From: Glandiceps talaboti
Lineage: Eukaryota > Hemichordata > Enteropneusta > Spengelidae
DNA length: 64,000 nt
Direction of reading: 5' to 3'
Assembly: GCF_964340395.1 (NCBI RefSeq)
Contig: NC_135569.1
Location: 7,501 to 71,500, forward strand
The position numbers and the translations under genes were made by a program. Below are positions 14,003 through 32,185 of this stretch, piece after piece. Under the pieces are notes generated by a model. It worked only from the letters and a program-made list of their open reading frames with translations. It was not told where the DNA came from and searched no databases. The first letter of the stretch is position 1; every line of letters starts with the position of its first letter.

Positions 14003-14330
14003 TTCAAATCACTTGACTTGACTTGACTTGATATGACAATTTAGAATACTGTAGTTCAAACTCATGTAGTTGGAAATAAGTACAAAATAGCTAGTTAGGG
14101 TTAGGGATTGGGTTTAAATAGCTAGTAATAATCAATATACAGTATGTTGAATTAACTCATTCGACTCATGACTTACTCTTGATTCGACTCGACTCAACTT
14201 GACTCGACTTGGCTTAACTTAAATTTACGTGAACTTACTTACCTGACATTGTCCTTGACCTACCTTTACTTGAATTTACTTGCGCTTGCCCTACCTTTAG
14301 TTGACTCTTGACTTGACCTGACATGACAAT
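14003..14330. repeat. Degenerate TTGAC/TCGAC pentamer tract
   Basis: Runs of cttgacttgacttgac and actcgactcaacttgactcg, with decay to ttacttacctgac, suggest an old pentanucleotide satellite. No coding signal is seen. Confidence 0.7.
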
Positions 14331-14559
14331 TTAGAGGGTGGGCAAGGGGTATATTCTTACTTCGTAATCGGACCATTTTAGTTTTCGTTATTTGTAAAAC
14401 GTTGCAATAAGGCCTAAAAAATAATTGTTTGGTTCCGGTTACCCGACCCCACCTAGCTTTTTTACTGCAGACCCTAAACTTTTTTTACGCATTCGAGAAA
14501 AAAATAATAAAATCGCAAAAATTGTGAAGTTTCAGGAGAATACTGGATGCGGAAACTGA

Positions 14560-14765
14560 CAATAATTTAAAAAGACAATATAAAACTGTTCTTTCAATCT
14601 GTAATTGCTGTACATCTGACGAGAAGAAACCAATAACACAGAGACCATTTGAAAAACAATAGAAAACCTGAACTAGACACTCACACTAAAATTGAGCGTA
14701 ATCGGAACTACACAATTTTTTTATATCCCTAAAGTCCGTAATGTAAAATCGTAATTCAGTGGTTG
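14560..14765. repeat. Dispersed repeat, copy also at 52566-52770
   Basis: Shared words in the same order include tctgtaat, gagaagaaaccaataacaca, gaactagacactcaca and aaaattga(a/g)cgtaat(c/a)ggaac. The second copy has an insert of about 25 bp. Family unknown. Confidence 0.75.
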
Positions 14766-15439
14766 GCGTACTACGTAATCGACTATTTATTATTACTGTA
14801 ATATCAGTACAAGCACCACTTATTTCGTACACGTAACAGAAAAATACAACTGTATCGTAACTGTACGATGTTAAAATGATTCAATACAAGCAAAACTAAA
14901 ACGCGATCTGTCACCTGTTCGTATACCCAGGACTTTGCAAAAACAGCAGTCAGATCAGAATACAATGTGCCTTTATTTTACTTTCTTTTAGGGGGTCCCA
15001 GGCCCACGAAGGTCAAAGTTTGTCGATGGAAAAGAAAGAATGAATGATCCCTTTGAGCTGAGGAATTTAGAAGTATTTATATTAAATTAAAAAGTACATG
15101 AATGATCATTCGTTTAATTAATTGTCGGCAAATGTCACGTGATATACGCGTCAGCTCAACGCAAACAGGCAATGTTATGTACAGTATATGTGCGATACGG
15201 TAAGTTTAATACCCCAAAGGAGGATGGTGAATGGATAGGTAAACAACGAGGTAGTTCAATAGTTGCTTCAAAGGTCTTAGACTAATTTGTTATTTAAATT
15301 CTTTAATTGTACGAGTATTTATAAATGTCGTACAGCTAGCTTGATATGGTTCTGTTTAACATCGACACGTGCATTACCGTTTCAAAGCCGAAATATTGTA
15401 TAGTGGTATGGCATACAAAATTATGCAATGTACATGTAC

Positions 15440-16590
15440 TATATGTTATTCATTTGCATATTTCTCTATGTGTTCATTGATAAAGAAATATTTCTAGTTT
15501 GATCAGAAGTGCGTACTTTTAATCAGATGATACGTCGATATAGCACCAAAGTGCATACTTTTGGTTCCAAAATTTAAAAAAAAAAGTTTCAACGGTTGGA
15601 GGGGGCCACCCCACTCGGTCGCTCCGCTTCCTCGTTGTTGACAAATGTGTGATTGTTTTACCTCCCGCTTTTAGAAATGCCTATATCTCTATAAACATAT
15701 TTACCAGCTCAGACAATCATTCAAAACCGTTTGTCGAAAACGTAAGGAGTCACTGACTGCTCATCTCATCATCAATATGTTGTCATGATCAGTTTTACAA
15801 GGAGTGCAGTGGTAGATGCATTAGAATGACATTACAGCAACTTTCGAGTTATAACTAATTGTAATTCGTAATTCGTAAATTACGTTTATTTATTTATCGT
15901 AAATGTAAAAATTTAAATGTTATCTTCGTACTTGTAATCCAACACTTATTTTTTCTGTAAATCGTTCTTGGGCCGGGGACATATCCTTGCCCACCCTCAA
16001 TTCAAAATGCTGTACTTCAAACTCATAGAGTTGTACAGAGTACAAATATCGCAGATATTGTTGAATACATGCACTTCTGAAAACAATATTCAATAACTGT
16101 GCTACATACTTCAGTAACGACTCCGAACATCTCAAAGCTGGTGGGTTCACGGGTGTATTATTTTCATACACTAGTAACCATAATGCTGTACCCCAAATAG
16201 TAATTAGAAGGACTAAATGTTATTCATTCACATATTTCTCAATTTTTTTAATAGAAGTGCGTATTTTTAATCAGACTATACGTCAATATAGCACCAAAGC
16301 GCATACTTTTGGTCCCGTTATTTTATCTCCGTACTTTGTAATTCAACACTTATTTATTTTTTCTGTAAATCGGGACACCCTTGCCCACCCTCAATTTAGA
16401 ATGGAGTTGTACAGAGTACAAATAGCGAACATTGAATACATGCACTTAATGAAAATAATATTCAATAACTGTGCTGTAAATTCCAGCAACAATGACGAAG
16501 ATCTCTAAGCTGATGGAATCATGGTGTATTATTTCCATACCAGTAACGAGTCACGCTGTACCTCAAATAGAGATGACGTGACCATTTGAT
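15440..16590. repeat. Two diverged copies of an unknown repeat
   Basis: The block 15440-15570 resembles 16205-16320 (cagaagtgcgtacttttaatcaga against agaagtgcgtatttttaatcaga, then atatagcaccaaag). The block 15920-16195 resembles 16325-16570 (ttgcccaccctcaatt, gttgtacagagtacaaata, attcaataactgtgct). Part of the same sequence recurs at 14037-14095, and an inverted piece (gagggtgggcaagg) lies at 14333. No end repeats were found. Confidence 0.75.
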
Positions 16591-16592
16591 AA

Positions 16593-16594
<2 letters not shown>

Positions 16595-16647
<53 letters not shown>

Positions 16648-16725
16648 ACCACCACCACCACCACCACCACCACCACCACCACCACCACCACCACCACCAC
16701 CACCACCACCACCACCACCACCACA
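16595..16725. repeat. (CA)n-(CCA)n compound microsatellite
   Basis: About 25 CA units pass directly into about 26 CCA units. The poly-glycine frame on the minus strand is an artefact of the repeat. Confidence 0.98.
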
Positions 16726-17137
16726 CAAATGTATAGACAATCTATAACATAGACCTATTGCAGTCTAACTCGGAGTATTCAACTGTTAAAAAGTATCGAT
16801 AAACTTGTTTTACTCACGATTGCTGAACTATTCAGTGACGACGATGATTCGGATACAACAAAAATGTTCATTTGGCAAGTGCCAAGTCCGAGTATTTTCA
16901 GTCAAAGTTTAAAGTTAATATTGTCCAAGAGTAGTGCACACAGTTCACTCTAGTTCAAATCTATTTACAAGTTTACAACTAGCAAATTTAGTCCAGGAAT
17001 AGGAACACATTAAAACGTGTTTTCACTTCAATTCCATGGCGGATAAAATGTCCGTTCTTAGAGTAACTGACCCTGGCAGACTTGAAAACCGTAACTGTAA
17101 ATATCATCAAGAGGACATGCCCAATTCCAATCTGTAC

Positions 17138-17263
17138 AGAACGCGTTTTCTTTTTGCTGTTCAATACTCTGTCGTTTGTTCTTTTGTGAGCGGTCGTTAC
17201 ATACGAGAGCTCAAGAAAGAACAAACGACAATAAACGTAACAGCAAAAAAGAAAACACGCTCT
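17138..17263. repeat. Hairpin with ~48-bp arms
   Basis: The arm 17138-17185 (gcgttttctttttgctgtt, tgtcgtttgttctttt) pairs with 17214-17263 (aaagaacaaacgaca, aacagcaaaaaagaaaacac), leaving a loop of about 28 bp with a few mismatches. This could be a small foldback element or an RNA hairpin. No target-site duplication is evident. Confidence 0.7.
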
Positions 17264-18618
17264 GCACACTACTTCGAATTTTAATTAAATCCAACACCTG
17301 GTACCAATTTGGCTTCAGATAATGAATATGCGCACTGACAGTGAATATGAGTCTGATTGGAAGAAACGAATGAAATGAAAGAAGGAAACTTCAGACTTAG
17401 GTACAATTACACATATAGGGCAAGTTCAGGATAAAATGGTTTGCGATCCGTTAGCTGAAATGTCCACATCGTTGCGGTGCCAGGTCTTGTCTCCTCCGAA
17501 AGTGCATAGAGGGCACTGTAACTATGCTAGGTCTTGTCTCCTCTGAAAGTGCATATACTGATGAGCTATTCAACAATATTACCATTATACAAGCGACTGT
17601 GGTTGATATCAATTCAGCTGACTTTTGGAGCAAAGATCCTCCGGCCATTTGGAATGGTAGATGTTTCACCTGATGTTACTCTAATGAGATTATGTGAAGA
17701 CTTTTGTCGTGAGGTGTTCTTAGTTCTGGCGATCGTTTCGTTTTGCCTTCTGAATACAAAGATTTTCCTGTAGCGTAAGCAGTTAGCTCTGGATGTATGC
17801 GCTACGATGTTCGACACGTACGTACGTACAACGGTACATGCAACATTTCGTTACCTCCAGTAGTCGGATCAGTGGATGTTTACACTCACGGCACAATGCG
17901 TGAATTTGGGCAAATAGTGAGTTTGTTCTATTAAAACAAGCTACTAATTAATCGCTGATAAACTCAGATAAGACAGTGATATCAAGTAGGAAATAGAAAG
18001 AAAAAAAAGTGAGAGGAAACAGTATTCAAAACTTTATTTGAAATATTCAGAAAATAATATTAGAACTCTGGAAAATCGAGAGAACAAAATTGATTATTTG
18101 TCATTTTCCCTATGGTTCCAACGCGAAATCAGACTTCTCATTCGAAAGTTGATAAATTTGGAAAGGACCTACTTGAAAAACTATTTTAGTGTCCGGAAGG
18201 AGCTATTTAAGAAATAGTGTCAATGGTGTAGTACAACTGTATTTATCCCTTGCTATGGGCAGGGTCTTGTTGCTAGGTATATTTGCATAAATATTTTAAT
18301 GTTTATCCGCTTGCCTATTAATTCCTGTTATTTTTACATTATACACCATCATTTCACAGTTGCTAAGGGTATGGTCACGGTTGCTAGGACCAAATGTGTC
18401 AAAATGTTTTGACCACGAGTCATATATCAAAATCAAGGACTCGCATGGTATTTTAAATAGAGCACCGCGACTCCGTCGTACTCCATGAACACAACCTACC
18501 ATATCAGCAAACAACATTTTACCATAATCGGTCACATCAAATGATAAATTCTGTGACCAAGGTAATAAATTATTCATTAATAACGTATTGAGGTCACGTT
18601 ATCTTATTAGTCGTTTAG

Positions 18619-18626
18619 ATATATAA
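18619..18626 (+). promoter_or_regulatory. Probable TATA box of hydrolase gene A
   Basis: The sequence atataaac lies about 100 bp before the chosen ATG at 18724. A cap site would fall near 18645-18650, giving a 5' leader of about 75 nt. No competing TATA is seen closer to the ATG. Confidence 0.55.
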
Positions 18627-18723
18627 ACATCACCTTAAAGCGAGGCAGTTGTTTTACCGTTAATAACGGGTCTCAGTGTTCGAATTCAGTTTCAGTAGTA
18701 GCTGTTTTCCCGTATGGTCTATA

Positions 18724-19244
18724 ATGTGGCTACGAAACTGTAGTAAACCTGTCGAGGTTTTCTCACTAATACTCGTTATTTTCTTAGTATGTACTTGTTA
18801 TTTCACACCGTTGCAAAGTCTGAGTCCAGAACAAATCGAGGACCTCGATGAGTTTGTGAACGCAACGATGGCTTGTAAACTAGTACCAGGCCTAACTCTA
18901 GCATTGGTGAAAAATGGCGAGACAATATACACCAAGGGATACGGTGTTAGTGACATGGCTACGCAGAAACCTGTCACTGAAGACACGCTCTTTGCCATTG
19001 GTTCCATCTCCAAATCGTTCTCTGCTACGTTACTGGCCATACTGCTGGGGGAACAATCAGAAGATTCGGATATTTCCTGGGCAATACCTGTAAAAGACTA
19101 CATCCCTGACTTTGCTGTTGGGGATGAGTATCGCAACCAACACACTAATCTGCATGACCTTTTAGCTCACAAAGTTGGCAAAATAGACAACACAGATTAT
19201 ACTCTACTTGGAGGATTCAATATTTCCCGGCAATCCTACATACG
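18724..19244 (+). CDS. Gene A coding exon 1
   Basis: It encodes the signal/anchor segment and the SxxK motif. ATG 18724 is the first ATG of the frame and starts the hydrophobic leader. The exon ends tacatacg before donor gtacgt (phase 2), the same place and phase as gene B exon 1. Confidence 0.85.
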
Positions 19245-20889
19245 GTACGTATGTTTGAATAAAAGTGTGTTTATTTAGCGTCACGTGATACTGATTGACA
19301 CATTAAAGAGACACGGTCTGAAATTATAGTTCTTTCTTGTTACATTAAGGGGATACGTTCTGTATTTTGAGGGTTCTTGGCAGTTACATTAATGGGAGGG
19401 GTGTAGTATGTAAATAAAACTGGTTTCTCCTTTCACCAAACGTGATTTTCATTAAAATTGTGCTAAGAGTGATAGTGGGACAGTTGAGAGTGATGATAAT
19501 AATGATGTGGTAATTTTTGATCTTGGTGATAGTAGTGACAGTGACAGTGGAGACAGTGACTTTGGAGTGAGAAAATTACCACCTGAGTCAACATTAACAA
19601 GTGTGACAAGAAGTGGGAGAATGGCTGGCTCTCGGTTGAATGCTTTGTATAAGTATACATATGATACTCCTAACAAAAACTTTGACTCTCTACCAACGCT
19701 ATTTTCTTCTATTTGTGAGTACTCCAGTGTATTTTCACATATGTTTGATAACAAGCTGCCAAGTACACATCTTTTAAGCATCTTGGATGTAGTTTTAATC
19801 ACCACATTCTACAGCTGATACATTGTAGTGAATGTTTACAACAATATACCATTATATTTATCTGGTCCAAGAGAGAGTGAATATAAATATATCTTGCAAA
19901 CTACACTGTACTTTCACCACAAGTGTGAGACATGTTACTGATACACATGACTGTAAAGGCAGTTTATTTTGTAACTGTATATGCCACATCTTTGTAGTGT
20001 TCTACCTGTTGGCAATCAATAGTTTCTGATTTAGAAAAATGTATTTAAAAAATGATAAACAATAAAAGTGTTACTCAGATGTATAGTTAACACAATTATA
20101 TACATGTAGTGTAATGGAATTATTCAGGAAAATAGATAGTTGCAAAATAATTACATCTGATTTTTTTAATAATTATTTTTAAATAGTTATTCTATCAAAA
20201 TGTTTGATTCACATAAACGAGTCACTGCCTTCTAAAAACACATCACTTTATATTATTAGTATATGCAGTGTGAGTGTGTTGAGGTCACTCAAATTTTACA
20301 ATGCATGTCAGATGGTGGGGATTATTACATCTTTTTGAGCAAAATGGTGGGGGTGCTACCCATATTTTTAATTTTTTCATTACCATTCCTCCGAACCCCC
20401 CTCCCGGTCTTAAATAATGACGGCTCCCTTACTTGCACTGTCAAAAAGCAACATATATCCGGCCTGCTTGTAAAATACACTTTTATTTCTATTCTAGGCA
20501 TCGCCAATACCTCGAGGAATTTTATCCGTTCCGGAGCAGATATTATTATTCCAATTCCATGCATGCAGTTGGTGGCGCTGTTGCAGAGTACTTGGGTGGT
20601 GACACCTGGGAGAACCTCGTTCGAGAAAGGATTTACGATCCTCTAGGAATGGCATCTTCTGGATTTCTTAATCTGGACTGGACAAGTGAACAACTTGCTG
20701 AGTCGTACGTTTTTATGCCAAACAGAGGAAACTACCAGAAAATGGACAAATCTACATTTTGGTAAGTTAGTTCATCCAACTACATCTGTATCAACCATTG
20801 GCATATTTACCTCTTAATTTCTACTGTCAAATTTATAGTCTCTCTTCTGATCATTCCTCTTCACTCTGCTACGTCTCGCCCTGTCTCTG

Positions 20890-20966
<77 letters not shown>

Positions 20967-22508
20967 TACATACACACACATCATCATCATCATCATCATC
21001 ATCATTTATTATATTAAAAGACAGACATGAAAATGAAAATACGAAAACATAAGCGCCAATATCAGTATTTAGACTTTGCTAATCATTTTAATCGTATCTG
21101 CTATACGATTATTTGTTTGACTTTTTCAACCTGGTATGGGGTTTAGCTATTATATATACAGACTCAACCATTACAAAAAGTTATAATTATTCGTGCAATT
21201 CACTTTCCAGGTGCATTAGTTCAGAAGTGGCAGCTGGTGGCGTTATGTCAAATGCAAAGGATATGGCCAAGTACATGAAATTCTTACTGAAGGGTGGAGT
21301 GACTGATACGGGGGAACGTTTGGTTGATAGTATGTGCCTCCAAGAAACGATGAGACCACATTTTGCCCTTGGTTCGCCAAATATACAATCACTGCCAACA
21401 TACCCAGTAGACGATTCCTCGTTTACGTACGGTCTTGGTTGGACGAATGGCATGTATAGAGGTACATTCGTTTAAAGTTCTTAAATGGATGAGATATGTG
21501 TGTTCATTTTTAGTCTTAAAAATTTGTTAAATACAAAAAAAAATTGCATTGTTTTTCTACTTGAAAAAGAATTATGGAACAAAAATGACAAAGTCTATAT
21601 GCTTGTAAAAAAAAGTTTGTACAAAGAGATGTAAATTGTTCTCTTGTATCCATGATACTCTTGTATTCATGATAAAAGTAGTTGAGGCCATGCATATTTC
21701 AAGAAGGACGTCTATCAAATCTTTTAAAAAATGAATTTGTTCCTCTTTAGGTTACGTCAGAAACCATCACACTGGAGCGTACCCGGCTTTTACATCTTTA
21801 ATTAGTTTGATCCCAGCTAACCAAATTGGACTCTTTACATCTGTAAACGGACCATATGAATTATTTGCCACTCAAGCACAGAAGGCAATCCATGCCTATG
21901 CGGCCGATATGCTACTCGGGGAAGAACCATGGCTGAACACCACAACAACTTGTACGTACCCAGAACCCTGGGAGCCCCGACCCGGACCTTTCCAGCCTGA
22001 TCCAAGTACCAAGAAGTTGAAAAACTCCGACGACAATTTCAAGAAAAGTGTCCGACCTTTGAAAGACTATACCGGTATTTATGGACACAAAGCTCTAGGT
22101 AATGTAACAATATACATAGAGGAGGAGAACTCCAATACACTGAGATACGAATATGGCGCGTACGGCATTGGGGAGTTTGTACCAAGAGGAGACGAATTCC
22201 TGTTCGATATAACGCTAGAAGGTACCATGGCGTGGTACTTGGAATATTACCAGTTTTTCACACCGATATTTGCCAAGTTTTCATCGTCAGACGGTATACA
22301 AATTGACGGTATAATCCCCTTGTATATGTCACCAACTGCACCAAATTTAGAATTCAAAAAGGGTGTCCTACTCAATGATCCACCAACGATGGAACCAGAA
22401 CTCCCAACAGAGATTGAATGCGTTTCTATGGCAACGACGCTCTACTCTATCTTAACATTCGCATTATCTATTTTGCTTGCTTTTGTAGTAGTCGTTTCAG
22501 TTGTTTGA
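18724..22508 (+). CDS. Beta-lactamase-like serine hydrolase, secreted/membrane-anchored (gene A, four coding exons)
   Basis: The coding exons are 18724-19244, 20498-20761, 21211-21461 and 21751-22508, joined in phases 2, 2 and 1, giving 597 residues. An N-terminal hydrophobic segment (residues 11-26) is a signal peptide or anchor. The beta-lactamase/transpeptidase fold shows its three active-site motifs: SISK (S94, K97), YSN (Y191, N193) and HTG (H352, G354), the last standing where class C enzymes have KTG. After residue 410 comes a beta-rich C-terminal module resembling DUF3471 (YTGIYGHKALGN). The extreme C-terminus is hydrophobic, fitting a membrane anchor or GPI signal. Animal relatives include LACTB-like proteins and the oyster shell protein gigasin-6. 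The substrate is unknown. Motifs suggest a competent esterase or peptidase, not necessarily a lactamase. Gene B downstream is a tandem paralogue. Confidence 0.88.
19456..19818 (+). other. Open frame rich in Asp/Ser within intron 1 of gene A
   Basis: About 120 codons are open and carry a biased acidic stretch (DSSDSDSGDSDFG), then a basic stretch (TRSGRMAGSR). There is no ATG near its start, so it is not a complete gene. A possible acceptor (tgctaag) precedes the acidic stretch, and aataaa lies at about 20064. It could be a terminal exon of a nested gene or a fossil piece of a mobile element. I recognise no family. Confidence 0.3.
20498..20761 (+). CDS. Gene A coding exon 2
   Basis: The acceptor is tttctattctag. 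The translation begins HRQYLEEFYPF and carries the YSN motif followed by an Ala/Gly-rich helix (AVGGAVAEYLGG), typical of the fold. The donor is gtaagt. Confidence 0.9.
20885..21004. repeat. (CT)n-(CA)n-(ATC)n microsatellites in intron 2 of gene A
   Basis: CT, then about 30 CA units with a few CATA, then ATC repeats. The tract lies between the donor at 20762 and the acceptor at 21210. Confidence 0.95.
21211..21461 (+). CDS. Gene A coding exon 3
   Basis: The acceptor is ttcactttccag. It encodes AAGGVMSNAKDMAKYMKFLL and TYGLGW, conserved landmarks of PF00144 proteins before the third motif. The donor is gtacat, phase 1. Length is 251 nt, equal to gene B exon 3. Confidence 0.9.
21751..22508 (+). 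CDS. Gene A coding exon 4 (terminal)
   Basis: The acceptor is tcctctttag. It encodes the HTG motif, the LLGEEPWLN landmark, the DUF3471-like module and the hydrophobic C-terminus. The stop TGA is at 22506-22508. Confidence 0.9.
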
Positions 22509-23600
22509 GATGAGTGAAATCATTCGTGATCAACATTTGTAAATTTATATAATGTTCTATGGAATGTCATAATGTTCGATTCGTTCCAAATTGTATTACT
22601 GGCATTGATATGACGACCAAATGTTAATTTGCATATATATGTTAAGTTAATATGTATTCTTCGATTCATTCCAAATTGTTTTATCGGTATTGATATTTGC
22701 ATATACATTAAGTTTATGTTATTCAGTCACACTTTAAATGAATTTAATTAGATAAAAATCAAAAAATATACATTAGCTATAAGGTCGCATCTGATTCAGT
22801 AAGTGGATCGACATGATAACAATTGACCTACTTTGGAGTCATAACTAATTTAGACACTGATGTTGTTAATGTGCCAATGACCTTTAGCACCTGAATCATA
22901 AGCATCAGATATCATTAATTGTCTAAGAAAGGGGGTTCAACAGAAGACACTTAATCAGAGTAAAGTACAAGTTAACCTTGTCATATGATAAATAGATCAT
23001 CTGAGATTCAATATCCAAACACCTTGTCTAGATTAGTGATAAAAGTTCATATCTCAAAGACCATAAAATACTAGTTGTGCAAAATATTATATTTCTTACT
23101 TTTATGTTGAGTGAGATGTCGAAGACTTATGTTGCTACGTAACAGAATGCCACTGTATTGTACAGAGTTTAAATGCATTTTGACTTCATATCAGAGTTCT
23201 TAATGAAAATTACCAAATATCCTGAATGGAATGAATTTAGTTCTGAGACTCGTAACAGTGGTACTTTAAAGAATAATACAAACTATATCAATACTAGTCT
23301 TGTAGGATGTTATTTTAAAAGGTGGGATTGGATGATATTTCTGACAGAGATTTCGTAAAGTTCCATGTATTTTGTGTTCTAAAAATTTGTATTTTAGTTA
23401 TAGAATAAAGGTTCAAGGCAAGCTATATGTTACCGCGTTTGTGCACGGTGTTGTGTATGCATGTGACTTAAACGTGTCAAATGTAGACTTTGGTCATCAT
23501 CGACGAAGAATTTGTCGATAGCGTTGCTATGAACGATCCATGGTATGAATGACCATTAGTCAAAGTGAGTCAGAGATTAAAGTTCAGCATCAAGATAACA
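22509..23600. other. Spacer between the two hydrolase genes
   Basis: AT-rich sequence with no open frame of interest. An aataaa at 23404-23409 is the nearest plus-strand poly(A) signal I see for gene A, which would imply a 3' untranslated region of about 0.9 kb. This assignment is weak. Two similar ~70-bp segments (ttcgattcgttccaaattg at 22573 and ttcgattcattccaaattg at 22660) form a small direct repeat. Confidence 0.4.
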
Positions 23601-23613
23601 AATGTACAGACAA

Positions 23614-23621
23614 AATATAAA
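23614..23621 (+). promoter_or_regulatory. Probable TATA box of hydrolase gene B
   Basis: The sequence aatataaa lies about 90 bp before ATG 23707, much like the spacing in gene A. A related but altered copy of the segment lies in intron 1 near 24874-24938. Confidence 0.5.
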
Positions 23622-23706
23622 AGTCATGGTTTTCTTTATAACGCCCATACTCACGAGAGTAGCCGGAGTTGATGGTTTGCCTTAAGTCTTTATAATATTA
23701 GCCACA

Positions 23707-29200
<5,494 letters not shown>

Positions 29201-29342
29201 TCTTCTTTTGTTGCTGTTTAGAGACATCAGAATGCAATTTAAGTCTTCAATGGCTTTGTGACCTTCATTTTCCCTCTTACTATAGATACAGAATCGGTTG
29301 AATTTTGTTAGAATTTTGTTATTTGCAATATTTTTCAAATTA

Positions 29343-29348
29343 AATAAA
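29343..29348 (+). terminator. Poly(A) signal of gene B
   Basis: AATAAA lies about 140 bp after the stop codon. Confidence 0.6.
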
Positions 29349-29376
29349 TGAGCCATGATGTTATCAGTGATGTGAT

Positions 29377-29428
29377 TCTATTTTCTATTCTATTCTATTC
29401 TATTCTATTCTATTCTATTCTATTCTAT
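29377..29428. repeat. (TTCTA)n microsatellite
   Basis: About ten copies of the pentamer just after the gene B poly(A) signal. Confidence 0.95.
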
Positions 29429-29429
29429 A

Positions 29430-32185
29430 TTCTTTTTCTCTTCCTAATGTAATTTCCGTTGTCGCTCCCTTTCTCCTTCTCTCCTTTTTAATCTTTCCTT
29501 TGTATTTTTGTTTGTTATTTGTTGGTTTGTTTGCTTATGTTTTGATGATGATATTACCTGTCATATTTCGGCTTAACACCATAACAGATTGTAAAATTCA
29601 AACAGTAGTTGTATAATAGCGTTTGCACACCTATTTTTCTGTTTATGATTAAAAATAATATTCAAAACGTCTGAATAATGGAATGGAAGCTCTTGATTTC
29701 GTGTTTTCACTATATCCATGCATACAAATAGATTATAGTTATATTGACTAGATATAAAGGCACTAGCAGACGGCCATTATTACCCATTGAGCTGTTATTC
29801 AAAAAAGATAAGACATGTAAAAGAATTGGAAAGCCGAGGCTAATAAACGGTGAGGGAAATCGTTGCTCCACGTCCACCAGAGCACAAGGGTAGTATGACA
29901 TCAACTTGTACATGAATAAGGCTAGGCAATAAACGTTGAATAACACATCACATTGTCAGGCACATATTCTATCCACATTCCAAGAAACTCACTGGTAGAA
30001 CTCCCATGGTATAGGAATCGTGCCCAATGGAAAAAAGAATACGACAAGTACCCCGCCCACTCTATGAAAATTTGGGTCACTAGTCCATACCGCGTGACAC
30101 TGTCTCATCCAAGCACTAAAGGTTGTATCAAAATGGCTTGTTATAATGTTCATTGTAACCCTGTTTATCTATGGTATGAGTACGTAACGTGGATTATACT
30201 TCTATGGTCAAATGGCTAATACGCACAATGGGAAAAGTGCTCAGTTTTATCAGGTGTCCTAAATAGTAGTAGCATGATATGAATTTCACTTTACAGGATT
30301 GTAGTATGAAATATGAAATATTTTATTTCATTTGAAAAAGAAAGTTTGCTTGCTTGCATATTGATATAAATTCGCCTAGATTAATGGTTAAAAGGTGTAA
30401 TGGTTAGCTATACTTCTCCTTTTATATAACGATTGAATTATGTTACAAATTGCAATCACACAGTTTCCGATTACAACATTTCGAAAAATACAATTTGAAA
30501 TCTAAATGGTATATCACTCTAAGAAGAAAACGAATTCATTACAACTTCCATTTGCTTTTGAAATTGCTTTATTTATTTATTTCATAGATTTATAATATAT
30601 ATGCGTAATTCGGCGAGTGTGGTTAAAAAGGAATAGCTAGTTTTTACATAACAATAAAAGTAAAGACTTTGCAAGTTCCTAAACAATTATTAACGTTTTC
30701 TAAGATTTTGTAAACAGTAATATTTAAAATTTGTTAACAATGAAACGCATAGAATTTACATATTAGTGAAATATAATGATTTGAAATAATAACAGTTCCC
30801 ACATTCAACCCTGTGAAAATATATAATCAACAGTCTAAAATGTACAAAATATATCAAATGTCCTGAAGAATACCTAAAAATGGTATATATTGTTTTTAAT
30901 TGTTTGCTAAATCATGCACTGAACATACACATGAATACTGTTTGGGTGTGTGAAATTAAACACAAATATGCAGAACTAAATCTTTCTACCTAAATGGCTT
31001 CTGGCTTTGTTTTCTAACTTTCTCAAATTGTATAACGCATGGGCTGTCTTTATCGGATGGCGAATATTTCCCATTGTTTTCATTTATAAACCTCGATTGT
31101 AAATATATTGCTAAGCTTATTAACGGTCATAAATGTGTCTAAAAATTAGCTATGCATTAAGACAGAATTAAAGATGTACAAAAATGTAAGTTGTAAATGT
31201 CGTTCAACGATTTCAAATCACTGTCTTGTGAAGACATTTCTTTTTGATTTGGTAAAATGACGTGTATTGGTTAGTCAACAGTGACATTGTCTGTATGTAT
31301 TAGGGCACTGTACTAATGTTGACTATTGAAATGTATAATTATAATATGTCGCTGGAAACTGTGACATGTAGTGCCTACAAGAAGAAAAAAGTAACCTTGT
31401 TCACACAAAGATGCTTTTGAAACTCTAACCCGATAACAATACTCTTTCTGTCAGTATTTCAAGATGAGTTGCTAAGTAGGTTTCGTCACTTAGTCTATTG
31501 AACTGAAAGGAATCAAGTTTTAACAATAAATTCTATAGATTCACCGTCTGGTTTAGATAGAAGAGATATAATAATAAAAAGGCTTAAAATGTACGGTTAG
31601 TAGTGTAATTATGCATAGACTAATAAAATATAAACGCCCAGGACACTTACGTGGCCACGTACGCTATATTTAAATGTTTACCTGAGCAAAGACTAAGGTT
31701 AAAATGTGACAGGGACATTTAACTTATATAATCTTATGCGGTCGGGTAAGGTGTATGTAAATATATGTATAATTTATGATTAACAAATATGTCATTCCTA
31801 GTTCTTTGTCAAGGGAAAACTTCAGGCGACGGTAGAGTGATACAATTTGTCGAGAAAGGTTTGGCACAGAGAGGATATGGTCGAGAAGGTAACTAATAAT
31901 ATTCCCTTAACATATATGGTTCATGCGAAGTGTTGCTTGTGTGGGCTGTCTAGTAGTTGTTGTAGTAGTTAACCCTTGACGCCTGGAAAAAAAACAAATA
32001 AAGAAACTATGTTGGTATCTACTATAACGCAGTGTTTTGCCTCAGACCACTTTTCCCTAATGAACGGGAGGTATCAAATACTTAAACATGAAACTTCATC
32101 AATTTTAAATCTACCCACACTGTCAGATGACATCAATAGCACCCCAAGTGGTGTGAATATGATGTATCGGCGCTGGTAGACAGGA
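29430..32185. other. Intergenic and probable 3' untranslated sequence
   Basis: AT-rich, with no domain-bearing frame. On the minus strand, AATAAA repeats lie at 30568-30585 (plus strand tttatttatttatttc) and could end the transcript of the large minus-strand gene, leaving a 3' untranslated region of about 1.6 kb. Nothing else is recognised. Confidence 0.4.

Larger units (their letters stand above)
12957..18600. other. Intergenic region without a recognisable gene
   Basis: Between the satellite array and the first hydrolase gene I see no open frame with a known domain and no plausible exon chain. The stretch holds degenerate (TTGAC)n sequence, diverged repeat copies, a CA/CCA microsatellite and a hairpin, each listed separately. 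Confidence 0.6.

Noticed and set aside
14095-14115. Telomere-like ttagggttaggg
   Set aside because: Only two hexamers in a row. Single ttaggg copies in the array units are likewise too few to call an interstitial telomere.
29953-30219. 88-codon plus-strand frame after gene B
   Set aside because: No domain, no splice context linking it to gene B, and the gene B poly(A) signal lies before it.
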